Shown: positions 1-7,175, counted from the stretch's first letter. The stretch: DNA of 12,046 bases from Eudoraea sp. (GCA_013042925.1 JABDPH010000146.1:1-12046), one strand, 5' to 3'. A program made the numbers and translations. Notes: generated from the sequence alone by a model not told the origin.

Positions 1-176
1 CATCTATGGGAGTACATACTTGGAAACATTTCACGTATACGGTCCGCAAAACCGTCAATTTTATTAGTAGGTAATTCTTCCATTTCCTCCAAATCCAGAA
101 CCATAACAATTAATTTGTGACGGCGAATTGACCAGAAATTCGGTCCCCTCATTGCATTTATTTCTCTTATTTTCAT
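1..176 (-). CDS. cphA: Cyanophycin synthetase, N-terminal fragment (cut by window edge)
   Basis: Reading leftward from the ATG at 176-174 gives 58 codons with no stop, beginning MKIREINAMRGPNFWSIRRH and continuing through VLDLEEMEELPTNKI. This matches the start of cyanophycin synthetases: the GPN-x-WS motif at about residues 11-16, the R-x-KLIV strand, and the LDL-(E)-ELPTNKI segment. The enzyme polymerises Asp and Arg into cyanophycin using ATP, adding Asp to the backbone and then Arg to each side chain; its ATP-grasp and Mur-ligase-like domains lie outside the window. AAGG sits just upstream of the start as a weak ribosome-binding site. A second Met at residue 9 is unlikely to be the start because the family signature begins before it. 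The gene is divergent from cyanophycinase, which strongly supports the call. Only the N-terminus is seen, so intactness of the rest is unknown. Confidence 0.88.
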   Translation of the reverse strand, partial: MKIREINAMRGPNFWSIRRHKLIVMVLDLEEMEELPTNKIDGFADRIREMFPSMYSHR

Positions 177-342
177 GACCTTATATTTTATGGTTCTTAA
201 TCCAGAAAAAAAATTTTAGTTACTAGCCCTAAACTACTACTCTAGCTGTTATATTGAGTTTGATAAGTTCTACGTAATTTCATAAATATATGACATTTTT
301 TATAACAATAGCTGTATTTTTACACCCTATAAAGTATTAATT
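177..342. promoter_or_regulatory. Divergent control region between cphA and cphB
   Basis: This 166-base AT-rich gap must hold the promoters of both the leftward synthetase and the rightward cyanophycinase. No exact TAnnTTTG -7 box is visible on either strand. The nearest on the plus strand is TATTTTTA at 315-322, one base off. No hairpin or clear operator was found. The role is inferred from gene orientation only. Confidence 0.4.
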
Positions 343-1206
343 ATGGCTGTAAAAGGCACCTTAATTCCTATAGGAGGAAATGAAGATAAAGGGATAGAGA
401 CCGGAGAGCAGTACCATCTTGAATTTATCCAGGAAAGTATCCTCTCCAGAGTTGTAGGTGAGAGTGGGGGTAAAGAGGCACAAATTGTTGTTATTCCAAC
501 TGCCTCAAGTATTCCAAAGGAAGTAAGTAATAGTTATATCAAGGCATTTGATAAATTAGGATGCCGTAAAGTACATGTCATGGACCTTCGGGACAGAAAA
601 GAGTCTGAAAGACCCGAGAATCTGGAATTGATAGGAAATGCCCAGTGTGTGATGTTCTCCGGGGGAAACCAATCAAAAATCACTGCAAAAATTGGTAATA
701 CCAAACTACATGAAATACTCATGGACCGGTATAAAAAAGACGCCTTAGTGATTGCCGGCACAAGTGCTGGTGCAATGTGTATGTCCAGCGAAATGATAGC
801 AGGTGGCAGCAGTACAGAATCATTTATAAAAGGCGCTGTAAAAATGGATTCAGGGATGGGATTTATTTCCAATCTAATTATAGATTCTCATTTTATTCGG
901 CGTGGTCGTTTTGGACGACTTGCAGAGGCCGTAGCTAAATATCCCAATATGATGGGCATAGGCCTTGCTGAAGATACAGGATTGGTTATTAAAAACAGCA
1001 GCACTTTTGAAATAATAGGTTCCGGGATGGTTATCATGTTCGATCCCAGAAAACTAAAACACAATAACGAAAGGATTCTGGAAAAAGGTACACCCATGTC
1101 CCTCATAAATCTTAAAACTCATGTGTTGGCAAACGGGGATCGATTTAATTTGAAAAAAGGCAAAGTGAAAGTATTACCACTTGACGCACCTTTTCCAACC
1201 TCCTAA
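343..1206 (+). CDS. cphB: Cyanophycinase (peptidase family S51)
   Basis: A 287-residue protein of usual length for cyanophycinase, which cuts cyanophycin into beta-Asp-Arg dipeptides. The nucleophile elbow GTSAGA lies at residues 139-144, making Ser141 the nucleophile. DSHF at 181-184 supplies His183. The Ser-His spacing of 42 residues equals that recalled for the Synechocystis enzyme (Ser132/His174). FSGGNQ at 105-110, RRGRFGRL at 186-193 and GIGLAEDTGLV at 205-215 are further family signatures. PIGGNED at 9-15 is the typical N-terminal strand-turn. There is no signal peptide, so it should act on intracellular polymer, unlike secreted cyanophycin-scavenging enzymes. The start ATG has no Shine-Dalgarno, as is normal here. 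The gene is divergent from cphA, and its TAA stop overlaps the opposing peptidase gene by four bases. The separate peptidase E branch of S51 is a poorer fit because of the RRGR-x-GRL segment. Confidence 0.94.
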   Translation: MAVKGTLIPIGGNEDKGIETGEQYHLEFIQESILSRVVGESGGKEAQIVVIPTASSIPKEVSNSYIKAFDKLGCRKVHVMDLRDRKESERPENLELIGNAQCVMFSGGNQSKITAKIGNTKLHEILMDRYKKDALVIAGTSAGAMCMSSEMIAGGSSTESFIKGAVKMDSGMGFISNLIIDSHFIRRGRFGRLAEAVAKYPNMMGIGLAEDTGLVIKNSSTFEIIGSGMVIMFDPRKLKHNNERILEKGTPMSLINLKTHVLANGDRFNLKKGKVKVLPLDAPFPTS

Positions 1207-2135
1207 TTCGTATAGATACTGATTTGCTCTGCACCGTCTGATCCTTTACAGGCTCTATACATACCTTCTGTATTAAACGGCATTGTAATATTGCCTAGTG
1301 CGTCAACAGCAATTAAACCTCCATCTCCTCCCATGTTCAACAAACGATTATGGATAAGCTCTTTGGCGGCATCCTGAAGTGATAAGTTCTTATACTCCAT
1401 GAGACAAGACAGGTCATAGGCAACCACCCCTCTAATGAAATATTCCCCGCTACCGGTACATGAAACCGCACAGGTTTTATTGTTGGCGTAATTCCCTGCA
1501 CCAATCATTGGGCTATCACCAACTCTGCCAAATTGCTTGTTGGTCATACCTCCTGTAGAGGTTGCTGCTGCCAGATTTCCCAAATTATCACAGGCCACTG
1601 CACCTACAGTTCCAAATTTTGAATCCTTTTTTACAGAATGGTCTAACTTAAAACTCTCGGTACCCCTGATCTCTTGCCATTGCTGATAACGAAATTCATC
1701 ATAGAAATAGTTTTCGTCTTTAAGTTGGTATTTCAGTTTCTCTGCAAATTGCATAGCTCCTTTAGATGCAAGGAAAACATGTTCACTTTTTTCCATAACA
1801 TCCCTCGCCAGGCTAATAGGATTTTTTATGCCACTAACTAAAGAAACAGCCCCTGCTTTAAGGGTTTTTCCATCCATAATGGAAGCATCCATTTCGTGTT
1901 TCCCTTCAGAAGTGAATACACTTCCCTTTCCCGCATTGAACAGATGGGAATCTTCAAGTGCCTTAACAGATGCCTCAACTGCTTCCACAGCAGAGAACCC
2001 TGATTTTAGAATTTGATACCCTATGTGCAAGGCGCTTTCTAAAACTTCTTTATATAAGCTTTCTTTTTCAGGGGTCATCATACCTTTTATAAGGGTTCCG
2101 GCACCTCCATGAATGGCCAAAGCAATTTTTTTCAT
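1203..2135 (-). CDS. iaaA: Isoaspartyl peptidase / plant-type L-asparaginase (Ntn hydrolase)
   Basis: The 310-residue protein resembles E. coli IaaA across its length. The autocatalytic cleavage site is GTVGAV at 175-180, giving Thr176 as the new N-terminal nucleophile of the beta subunit. ATSTGGMTNK (191-200), GRVGDSP (203-209) and IGAGNYANN (211-219) form the rest of the active site and sodium/substrate loops. The alpha subunit starts with IHGGAGT (8-14). It hydrolyses beta-aspartyl dipeptides and, more weakly, asparagine. Next to cyanophycinase its likely natural substrate is beta-Asp-Arg, releasing Asp and Arg. No signal peptide is seen, so it is cytoplasmic. It lies 15 bases downstream of the ypdA-like gene on the same strand, probably in one transcript, and faces cphB tail to tail. 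AAAGGA sits immediately before the ATG. The symbol follows E. coli; substrate preference is inferred from context. Confidence 0.93.
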   Translation of the reverse strand: MKKIALAIHGGAGTLIKGMMTPEKESLYKEVLESALHIGYQILKSGFSAVEAVEASVKALEDSHLFNAGKGSVFTSEGKHEMDASIMDGKTLKAGAVSLVSGIKNPISLARDVMEKSEHVFLASKGAMQFAEKLKYQLKDENYFYDEFRYQQWQEIRGTESFKLDHSVKKDSKFGTVGAVACDNLGNLAAATSTGGMTNKQFGRVGDSPMIGAGNYANNKTCAVSCTGSGEYFIRGVVAYDLSCLMEYKNLSLQDAAKELIHNRLLNMGGDGGLIAVDALGNITMPFNTEGMYRACKGSDGAEQISIYTN

Positions 2136-2150
2136 TCCTTTATATAACTT

Positions 2151-3134
2151 TTAACTACCGGCTTCAGACCTCTTTTTCTTCAAAATATCTTTAATAATAA
2201 TCTTGGCATGTATGCGTGAATTTTCAATAAACCATTTATGAGTTTCCATACCACCACAAATTACTCCGGCCAGGTAAATCCCATTTATATTGGTTTCCAT
2301 GGTCTCCGGATTATAATTTGGTAATCTTTTCTCATCCTCTGATAATTCAATTCCTACACGTTCCAGAAATTCAAAATTAGGAGTATACCCCGTCAAAGCT
2401 AAAACAAAATCATTTTTCAAAACTAAGGTCCCATCGGGGGTGTCCAGGACAATTTCTTTCTCGCGGATCTCTTTTACAGCAGCATTAAAATAGGCCTTAA
2501 TACTTCCTTCTTCTATCCTGTTAATAATATCAGGACGAACCCAATACTTTACACGTTTGCCTACTTCAGGACCCCTAATAATCAAAGTAACTTCGGCACC
2601 TTTGCGCCAACACTCAAGGGCAGCATCAATAGCTGAATTACTTGCTCCCACTACGGCCAGTTTTTGACTTGCATAGAAATGAGGATCCTTGTAATAATGA
2701 GAAACTTTAGGGAGTTCTTCGCCCGGAACGTCCAGAAGGTTGGGAAGGTCATAAAACCCTGTTGCGATAATAACATTCCCGGCTATATAGGTATTGTTAC
2801 TTGTTAGTACTTCAAAATCTTCTGTCCTTTTCTTAATAGCCTCAACTTTTTCGAAAAGGTGAAGTTTTAGCTTATTAGACGTAACAATCCTTCTGTAATA
2901 TTCCAAAGCTTCATTGCGCTTTGGTTTTGCCTCATTACTTATGAAGGGAATATCATCTATCTCCAGTCGCTCTGAAGAAGAGAAAAACTGCATGTTTACC
3001 GGGTAATTGAATAGGGAATTAACTATAGGGCCCTTCTCTACAATAAGGTAATTCAAACCATTTTTCTGAGCCTCTAACCCGCACGCTATACCTATGGGTC
3101 CTCCACCAACAATTAAAAGATCAAAGCTTTCCAT
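2151..3134 (-). CDS. ypdA: YpdA/Bdr-family FAD-NADPH oxidoreductase (putative bacillithiol disulfide reductase)
   Basis: A 327-residue two-dinucleotide-fold flavoprotein. The FAD loop is GGGPIG at residues 10-15. The family segment NYPVNMQFFSSSERLEIDDI (43-62) matches the Firmicute YpdA pattern NYPTH-x-TFFS. The NADPH loop is VVGASNSAIDAALE (161-174), and the second FAD motif around 279-300 ends in AGVICGG. YpdA enzymes reduce oxidised bacillithiol using NADPH. S. aureus YpdA has GGGPCG, with Cys14 reported as functionally important; here that residue is Ile14, and the nearest cysteine is Cys18. Function as a bacillithiol disulfide reductase is therefore likely but not certain. The gene precedes the isoaspartyl peptidase by 15 bases on the same strand. 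Two TAnnTTTG boxes lie upstream. It could alternatively be a related flavoprotein of unknown substrate. Confidence 0.8.
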   Translation of the reverse strand: MESFDLLIVGGGPIGIACGLEAQKNGLNYLIVEKGPIVNSLFNYPVNMQFFSSSERLEIDDIPFISNEAKPKRNEALEYYRRIVTSNKLKLHLFEKVEAIKKRTEDFEVLTSNNTYIAGNVIIATGFYDLPNLLDVPGEELPKVSHYYKDPHFYASQKLAVVGASNSAIDAALECWRKGAEVTLIIRGPEVGKRVKYWVRPDIINRIEEGSIKAYFNAAVKEIREKEIVLDTPDGTLVLKNDFVLALTGYTPNFEFLERVGIELSEDEKRLPNYNPETMETNINGIYLAGVICGGMETHKWFIENSRIHAKIIIKDILKKKRSEAGS

Positions 3135-3180
3135 ATTTTCTTAATAATAGGGGTAAATTTTGTAGGATTTTAGGTAGGCG

Positions 3181-3188
3181 CAAAGCTA
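3181..3188 (-). promoter_or_regulatory. Candidate -7 box of ypdA promoter (proximal)
   Basis: On the minus strand the sequence reads TAGCTTTG, an exact fit to the Bacteroidota -7 consensus TAnnTTTG, about 45 bases before the ypdA start. No good TTG element is seen near -33, only TTCG with a spacing of about 17. The box sits inside a repeated 15-mer. Confidence 0.55.
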
Positions 3189-3222
3189 TGTAATTTATTC
3201 TTAAACGAATAAAAAACTCATG

Positions 3223-3230
3223 CAAAGCTA
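3223..3230 (-). promoter_or_regulatory. Candidate -7 box of ypdA promoter (distal)
   Basis: A second exact TAGCTTTG on the minus strand, 42 bases upstream of the first, with TTCG 19 bases further upstream. It could be a second start site for ypdA-iaaA or a by-product of the local repeat. Confidence 0.45.
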
Positions 3231-3344
3231 TATAATAGAAATTATACTACGAATTATGAGAAATAAATTTTAACCATAACTAACATGACTTTTATCATTC
3301 TTTTTGTTTTTGATAAGACTGATCTTTATTAAATAATATTTAAA

Positions 3345-3779
3345 ATGAAAGTCATGAATGTGCAAATTGAACTCCCCGTCTCCAGTATAATGACAACGAA
3401 CCTTATAACCCTTGATGTAAAAGACGGATTAGATAAAGCAGAACATTTATTTAAAAAATATAAAATACGGCATATCCCTGTGATTGAAAAGAATAAGATT
3501 ATAGGGATGATAAGTATGAACGATTTACTCCGTATCAGTTTTGCCGATGGAGCATACAGAGAAGAAGAAAACATTTCCTCATCAATTTATGATATGTTTA
3601 CCTTAAGGCAATTAATGATAGGAAATCTGGAGACGGTTTCTCCTGATGCAACAATAAAGGATGTGGCAGAATTACTTGTGAAAAGAGAATTTCATTCTTT
3701 ACCGGTAGTGGAAAATGGTACACTAAAAGGTATGGTAACTACCACTGACCTGATTAAATACCTCTTAAAACAATGCTAA
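3345..3779 (+). CDS. Stand-alone two-CBS-domain protein
   Basis: The 144-residue protein is essentially a tandem CBS pair (Bateman module) with no attached enzyme or membrane domain. CBS1 spans about residues 10-67, with IRHIPVIEKNKIIGMISMND ending in the SMND ligand motif (57-60). CBS2 spans about 86-143, with FHSLPVV (116-122) and TTTD (132-135). Such S/T-x-x-D motifs usually contact the ribose of bound adenine nucleotides. The protein is likely a soluble cytoplasmic sensor of AMP/ATP, S-adenosylmethionine or a similar ligand; its partner is unknown. The start at 3345 is preceded by AT-rich sequence without Shine-Dalgarno, and Met4 (3354) is an alternative start. It is divergent from ypdA and overlaps the end of rpe by four bases tail to tail. 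No specific role can be given. Confidence 0.85.
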   Translation: MKVMNVQIELPVSSIMTTNLITLDVKDGLDKAEHLFKKYKIRHIPVIEKNKIIGMISMNDLLRISFADGAYREEENISSSIYDMFTLRQLMIGNLETVSPDATIKDVAELLVKREFHSLPVVENGTLKGMVTTTDLIKYLLKQC

Positions 3780-4438
3780 ACATTTGCAATATTTGCAATA
3801 TGTGAAATTGTAGCCATTGGATCCTGCGAGTTGAAAACAAAACTTCCGGCAACCAATACATCTGCACCGGCCTCTACTAAAGCTTTCGCGTTGTCAGCAT
3901 TTACGCCGCCATCAATTTCTATTAATGTTTTGGCCTTTTTTTCATTGATTAAGGCTTTTAAATCCTTAACTTTTTTAAAAGTATTTTCAATAAACTTCTG
4001 ACCTCCATATCCCGGATTTACACTCATTACACAAACAAGGTCAATGTCTGCAATACTATCTTCCAGGAGGTTTATATTGGTGTGCGGATTAAGAGCTACC
4101 CCTGCCATCATCCCCTCTTCTTTAATGGCCTGTATAGTTCTGTTTAGATGTGGACAGGCTTCATAATGAACCGTTAGGATATTTGCACCCAAAGAAGCGA
4201 AAGTTTTAATATACCTATCTGGATCAATGATCATAAGATGAACATCGAGCGGTTTGGTGGCATGTTCGGCTATACTCTTTAATACAGGCATACCATAAGA
4301 GATATTTGGAACAAAAACTCCGTCCATAACATCAATATGGTGCCAGTCTGCCTGGCTTGAATTGACCATTTCTACATCTCTTTGAAGATTTCCGAAATCG
4401 GCCGCTAGCAATGATGGGGCTATACGTATTTGGTTCAT
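3776..4438 (-). CDS. rpe: Ribulose-phosphate 3-epimerase
   Basis: The 220-residue TIM-barrel enzyme interconverts D-ribulose 5-phosphate and D-xylulose 5-phosphate in the pentose phosphate pathway. It starts with the family signature IAPSLLAADFGNL (6-18). Metal and acid-base residues align as His34 and Asp36 (HIDVMDG-x-FVPN), His67 (DVHLMI) and Asp176 (IDGGVN). Phosphate loops are GYGGQ (143-147) and GSFVF (198-202). Length and motifs are normal and all key residues are present, so it should be a working cytoplasmic enzyme. It lies 82 bases downstream of the propeller-cytochrome gene on the same strand but has its own -7-like box at 4466-4473. Its stop overlaps that of the CBS gene, and no terminator hairpin is seen at its end. 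Confidence 0.97.
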   Translation of the reverse strand: MNQIRIAPSLLAADFGNLQRDVEMVNSSQADWHHIDVMDGVFVPNISYGMPVLKSIAEHATKPLDVHLMIIDPDRYIKTFASLGANILTVHYEACPHLNRTIQAIKEEGMMAGVALNPHTNINLLEDSIADIDLVCVMSVNPGYGGQKFIENTFKKVKDLKALINEKKAKTLIEIDGGVNADNAKALVEAGADVLVAGSFVFNSQDPMATISHIANIANV

Positions 4439-4441
4439 TAT

Positions 4442-4506
4442 TTAATGGCTGAAAATATTTTGCTACAAAAATAAGTATTCATGATGGTTTTATACTGAGC
4501 CATTAA
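4442..4506. repeat. Inverted repeat, 9-base perfect arms flanking the rpe promoter
   Basis: TTAATGGCT at 4442-4450 and its exact reverse complement AGCCATTAA at 4498-4506 enclose 47 bases that include the putative rpe -7 box. One arm lies just upstream of the rpe start codon and the other just downstream of the stop of the preceding gene. No T-run follows, so it does not look like an intrinsic terminator. It may be an operator pair or a long-range stem in read-through RNA. Confidence 0.6.
4466..4473 (-). promoter_or_regulatory. rpe: Candidate -7 box of rpe promoter
   Basis: The minus strand reads TATTTTTG, an exact TAnnTTTG match, 28 bases upstream of the rpe start codon. No TTG at -33 is visible. 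The AT-rich setting makes a chance match possible. Confidence 0.45.
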
Positions 4507-4520
4507 CTATTACTTCAGAA

Positions 4521-7175
4521 TTATTCAAGATTCTCCTTATTATAGAGTTCATGAGATTCATCAGCACCACTTAACAGATACACAAAAAGATCTGCAATTT
4601 CCTTTTCATTTAGCCTATTGAGTAAACCGGAAGGCATTGGTGAAATCGGAGATAATTCTTTTTTTAGTACTGATGATTTTGCCAATTGAACAGTGTATAA
4701 TGTGTTTAATGGATTGGGCATAATCTTGATTGAATTTGAGGTTTCTGAAAGAATCCTGCCAGCTATTTTTTTACCGTCAGCCAAGTGAAAAAGACTAAAG
4801 GCATATTGGTCTGAAATTTCATCATTTGGGCTATAAATGGAATATAACAGATCGTACCTGCCAAATTTTGTGCTTATCTGAGTTAAGTCTGGACCGGTGG
4901 CACCCCCTTCTCCTTTCATGCGGTGGCATAAGACACACAATGCTGCCTGATACGCTCGTTCACCATCGGCCAAAGTTCCATTATAATTATTCATCTTATC
5001 ACCCCAGAGAAACTGATTAATAGTACTGCCGGAATAATTTGCCCCGGGGCCAATTGGTTGCGGCAGGTTTTCTACAACAGTGCTTGGTGAATACACACCG
5101 GAGAGTTCTTCAAAGTATACTTTTTCTTCTTTAGGAACATTGGACATGGCTTGTAGCCTTACATTTTCCATGTAGGCTTTAAAACTCATCCCGCCTTTTG
5201 CACTTAATACATCATAAAACCATAGGAAGTATTTCTCCCTAAGCGCTTTGTTCCAGCCTTCAGTTGCACGGCTTAACAGCATCCCATAATAGATAGCTTC
5301 ACTAGGTGGCATTTTAGCGATAACTTCCCTGATTAATGGTCCGTATTGTTCACTTCTCAAGGTAGTTTCCTCTGAAAGCATCTGACCAGAGATGTTTGTT
5401 TTTTCAGCAGTATGTTTTTCCAATAAATCTATAAGAATGTTTACATTACCATCAGCATTTAAGTAGAGCATAATTTGTGCAAGCTCTCTATTTATGGCGT
5501 TGTTTGAATTAGGAAAATAAGGCTTTAGTTTATTGATTACAGCCTGCCTAGATTGATTTTCGGGTTGCCCCATTCGGATGAATACAAGAGCATAATTTCT
5601 CAAAAGATCTATTTGCCGCTGTTCACTTAGCCCTTCCCATTTAATTTGATTTAATTTTTTCAGAATCTTTCCTTTATCTTTTTTAGCTCCCTGTCTTGCC
5701 ATCGCAATGCCGGCTTCTATGGTTTTTATTGCTGATTCTTCTGAGTAGAACATCTCCTGCCATAGTTCTGTAGGAAGATTTTCCAGAGTATTTCGGGCTG
5801 CATATCTAATAAACCTGTCATCGTGGTCTAGATGGTCCCATGCATTCGAAAGTGCTTCGTCCGTTTTAACGGCCCAATAATTCTCTAGTTTGTGCCTGAG
5901 ATTCCTTAATTCTTTTCCGCTTTCATTGGGTATTTGCTCAGATCCAATATCATCTCCTTCATAACTCAATCTATATAAATGAGAATCAAGACTTCTACCG
6001 CCAGTTGCGAAATAGAGGTTCCCATCGGAACCTGCAATCATATCAGTTAATGGCAAAGGGGTACCAGATAGAAATTCTTCTCTCGTTGCGGTGTAACTAC
6101 TACCTTTTGGTATAAGGTTAGCATAATAAATGGTTCCAAAACTCCAATCCATTATAAAAAGGCCACTATTATACTTTGTCGGGAACCCTAGCTTATCACC
6201 AGACAATATGGCTGTAGGAGAACCTTGTTCCAGATTATGGACCGCGGGGAGGTTGTCCGGATAGTACTCTGGCCATTTACCAGATCCTGTCCGCCACCCA
6301 TATTCGCTGCCCGAGGTAACATGGCATATTCTTGTTGGCCTGTACCAGGGCATACCAATATCCCATTCCATATCAGCATCATAGGTAAATAATTCACCAT
6401 CCTGATTAAATGCCAGGTCGAATGGATTTCTATAACCGGCAGAAATTAGTTCCCAGTTTTCACCCTTGGCATCAAATTCCGCTACCCAACCACCAGGTGC
6501 TTTTATGTCATTGGCGTGACCCCGGGCGTCCAGATAAGGAGTGAACAGATTATCTTCACCCCAGTTTACGGGTAAGCGACTATTTTGTTTGAGGTTTTCC
6601 GGGATAAGTACATGATTCCCAGCTATAAAAAAAATAGATTCTCCATCCGGGCTTAACACAAAGCTGTGTGGTCCATGCTCTCCGGCTCCTTCTAATTTCA
6701 AAAGCATCTTTACCTCATCAAGGTTTCCATCTCCATTTGAATCTGTAATTCTATAAATACCGCTCCCTCTTTGATTTTCATCTGAATCATCACCCCAATT
6801 TTTATTTACAGCGACATAGAGACTATTAAAGGCCCATAGGAGGCCATGGGCTTCACCAATATCCAGATCCAGGCTGTCTACATTTGTGGCTTTAACGGCA
6901 TCACCTTTTTCCGGCATTTTAAAAAAATAGATTTTACCACGCTGATCACATGCATAGATCGTTTTGTCATGGCCTTCCGCCAGGGCTACCCACGAACCCT
7001 GCTTATTGGCACTTATATGGTATAATTCTTCTAGTTTAAAATTTTCCGGCACATTAAATTGTACTTCAGAAATGTCATTTCCTCCTCCATCTGAATTCGT
7101 CTGATTACAAGATATAATCAGAAATCCATATACAATGCAAAGTAATTTTATTGATACTGAGAGAAAGTCCTTCAT
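4521..7175 (-). CDS. Lipoprotein with beta-propeller, helical repeats and C-terminal cytochrome c domain (PVC-type dehydrogenase-like)
   Basis: The 884-residue protein starts with a lipoprotein signal: Lys10, a hydrophobic core, and lipobox IISC with lipidated Cys23. Residues about 45-405 form a sorbosone/glucose-dehydrogenase-like beta-propeller, with an EF-hand-like calcium loop DSNGDGNLDE at 145-154, GEHGPHS (166-171), and GYRNPFDLAF (247-256). Residues about 425-680 are helical, resembling the HEAT region of this architecture. The C-terminal part has one haem c site, CVLCH (747-751), followed by GATGPDLT (758-765); Met847 in SPMPSGL is the likely axial ligand. The order propeller-HEAT-CxxCH matches PVC-type haem-binding proteins of Planctomycetes, Verrucomicrobia and Bacteroidota. 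These are thought to oxidise sugars or related compounds, but the substrates are unproven. No K-(D/E)2 export signal follows Cys23, so it is probably on the periplasmic side. No sulfatase, SusCD or other partner gene is adjacent. Confidence 0.85.
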   Translation of the reverse strand: MKDFLSVSIKLLCIVYGFLIISCNQTNSDGGGNDISEVQFNVPENFKLEELYHISANKQGSWVALAEGHDKTIYACDQRGKIYFFKMPEKGDAVKATNVDSLDLDIGEAHGLLWAFNSLYVAVNKNWGDDSDENQRGSGIYRITDSNGDGNLDEVKMLLKLEGAGEHGPHSFVLSPDGESIFFIAGNHVLIPENLKQNSRLPVNWGEDNLFTPYLDARGHANDIKAPGGWVAEFDAKGENWELISAGYRNPFDLAFNQDGELFTYDADMEWDIGMPWYRPTRICHVTSGSEYGWRTGSGKWPEYYPDNLPAVHNLEQGSPTAILSGDKLGFPTKYNSGLFIMDWSFGTIYYANLIPKGSSYTATREEFLSGTPLPLTDMIAGSDGNLYFATGGRSLDSHLYRLSYEGDDIGSEQIPNESGKELRNLRHKLENYWAVKTDEALSNAWDHLDHDDRFIRYAARNTLENLPTELWQEMFYSEESAIKTIEAGIAMARQGAKKDKGKILKKLNQIKWEGLSEQRQIDLLRNYALVFIRMGQPENQSRQAVINKLKPYFPNSNNAINRELAQIMLYLNADGNVNILIDLLEKHTAEKTNISGQMLSEETTLRSEQYGPLIREVIAKMPPSEAIYYGMLLSRATEGWNKALREKYFLWFYDVLSAKGGMSFKAYMENVRLQAMSNVPKEEKVYFEELSGVYSPSTVVENLPQPIGPGANYSGSTINQFLWGDKMNNYNGTLADGERAYQAALCVLCHRMKGEGGATGPDLTQISTKFGRYDLLYSIYSPNDEISDQYAFSLFHLADGKKIAGRILSETSNSIKIMPNPLNTLYTVQLAKSSVLKKELSPISPMPSGLLNRLNEKEIADLFVYLLSGADESHELYNKENLE

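Larger units (their letters stand above)
3180..3236. repeat. Direct repeat of 15 bases, two copies 42 bases apart
   Basis: GCAAAGCTATGTAAT at 3180-3194 recurs as GCAAAGCTATATAAT at 3222-3236, with one mismatch. Each copy contains the reverse complement of a TAnnTTTG box. The 42-base period is four helical turns, so both copies would face the same side of the DNA. Confidence 0.8.

Noticed and set aside
315..322. TATTTTTA as the cphB -7 box
   Set aside because: The last base differs from TAnnTTTG, no -33 match is present, and the leader would be very short; kept only as a remark.
4826..5020. Plus-strand open frame across the cytochrome c domain
   Set aside because: It lies wholly inside the haem-domain coding sequence of the lipoprotein and shows no family features.
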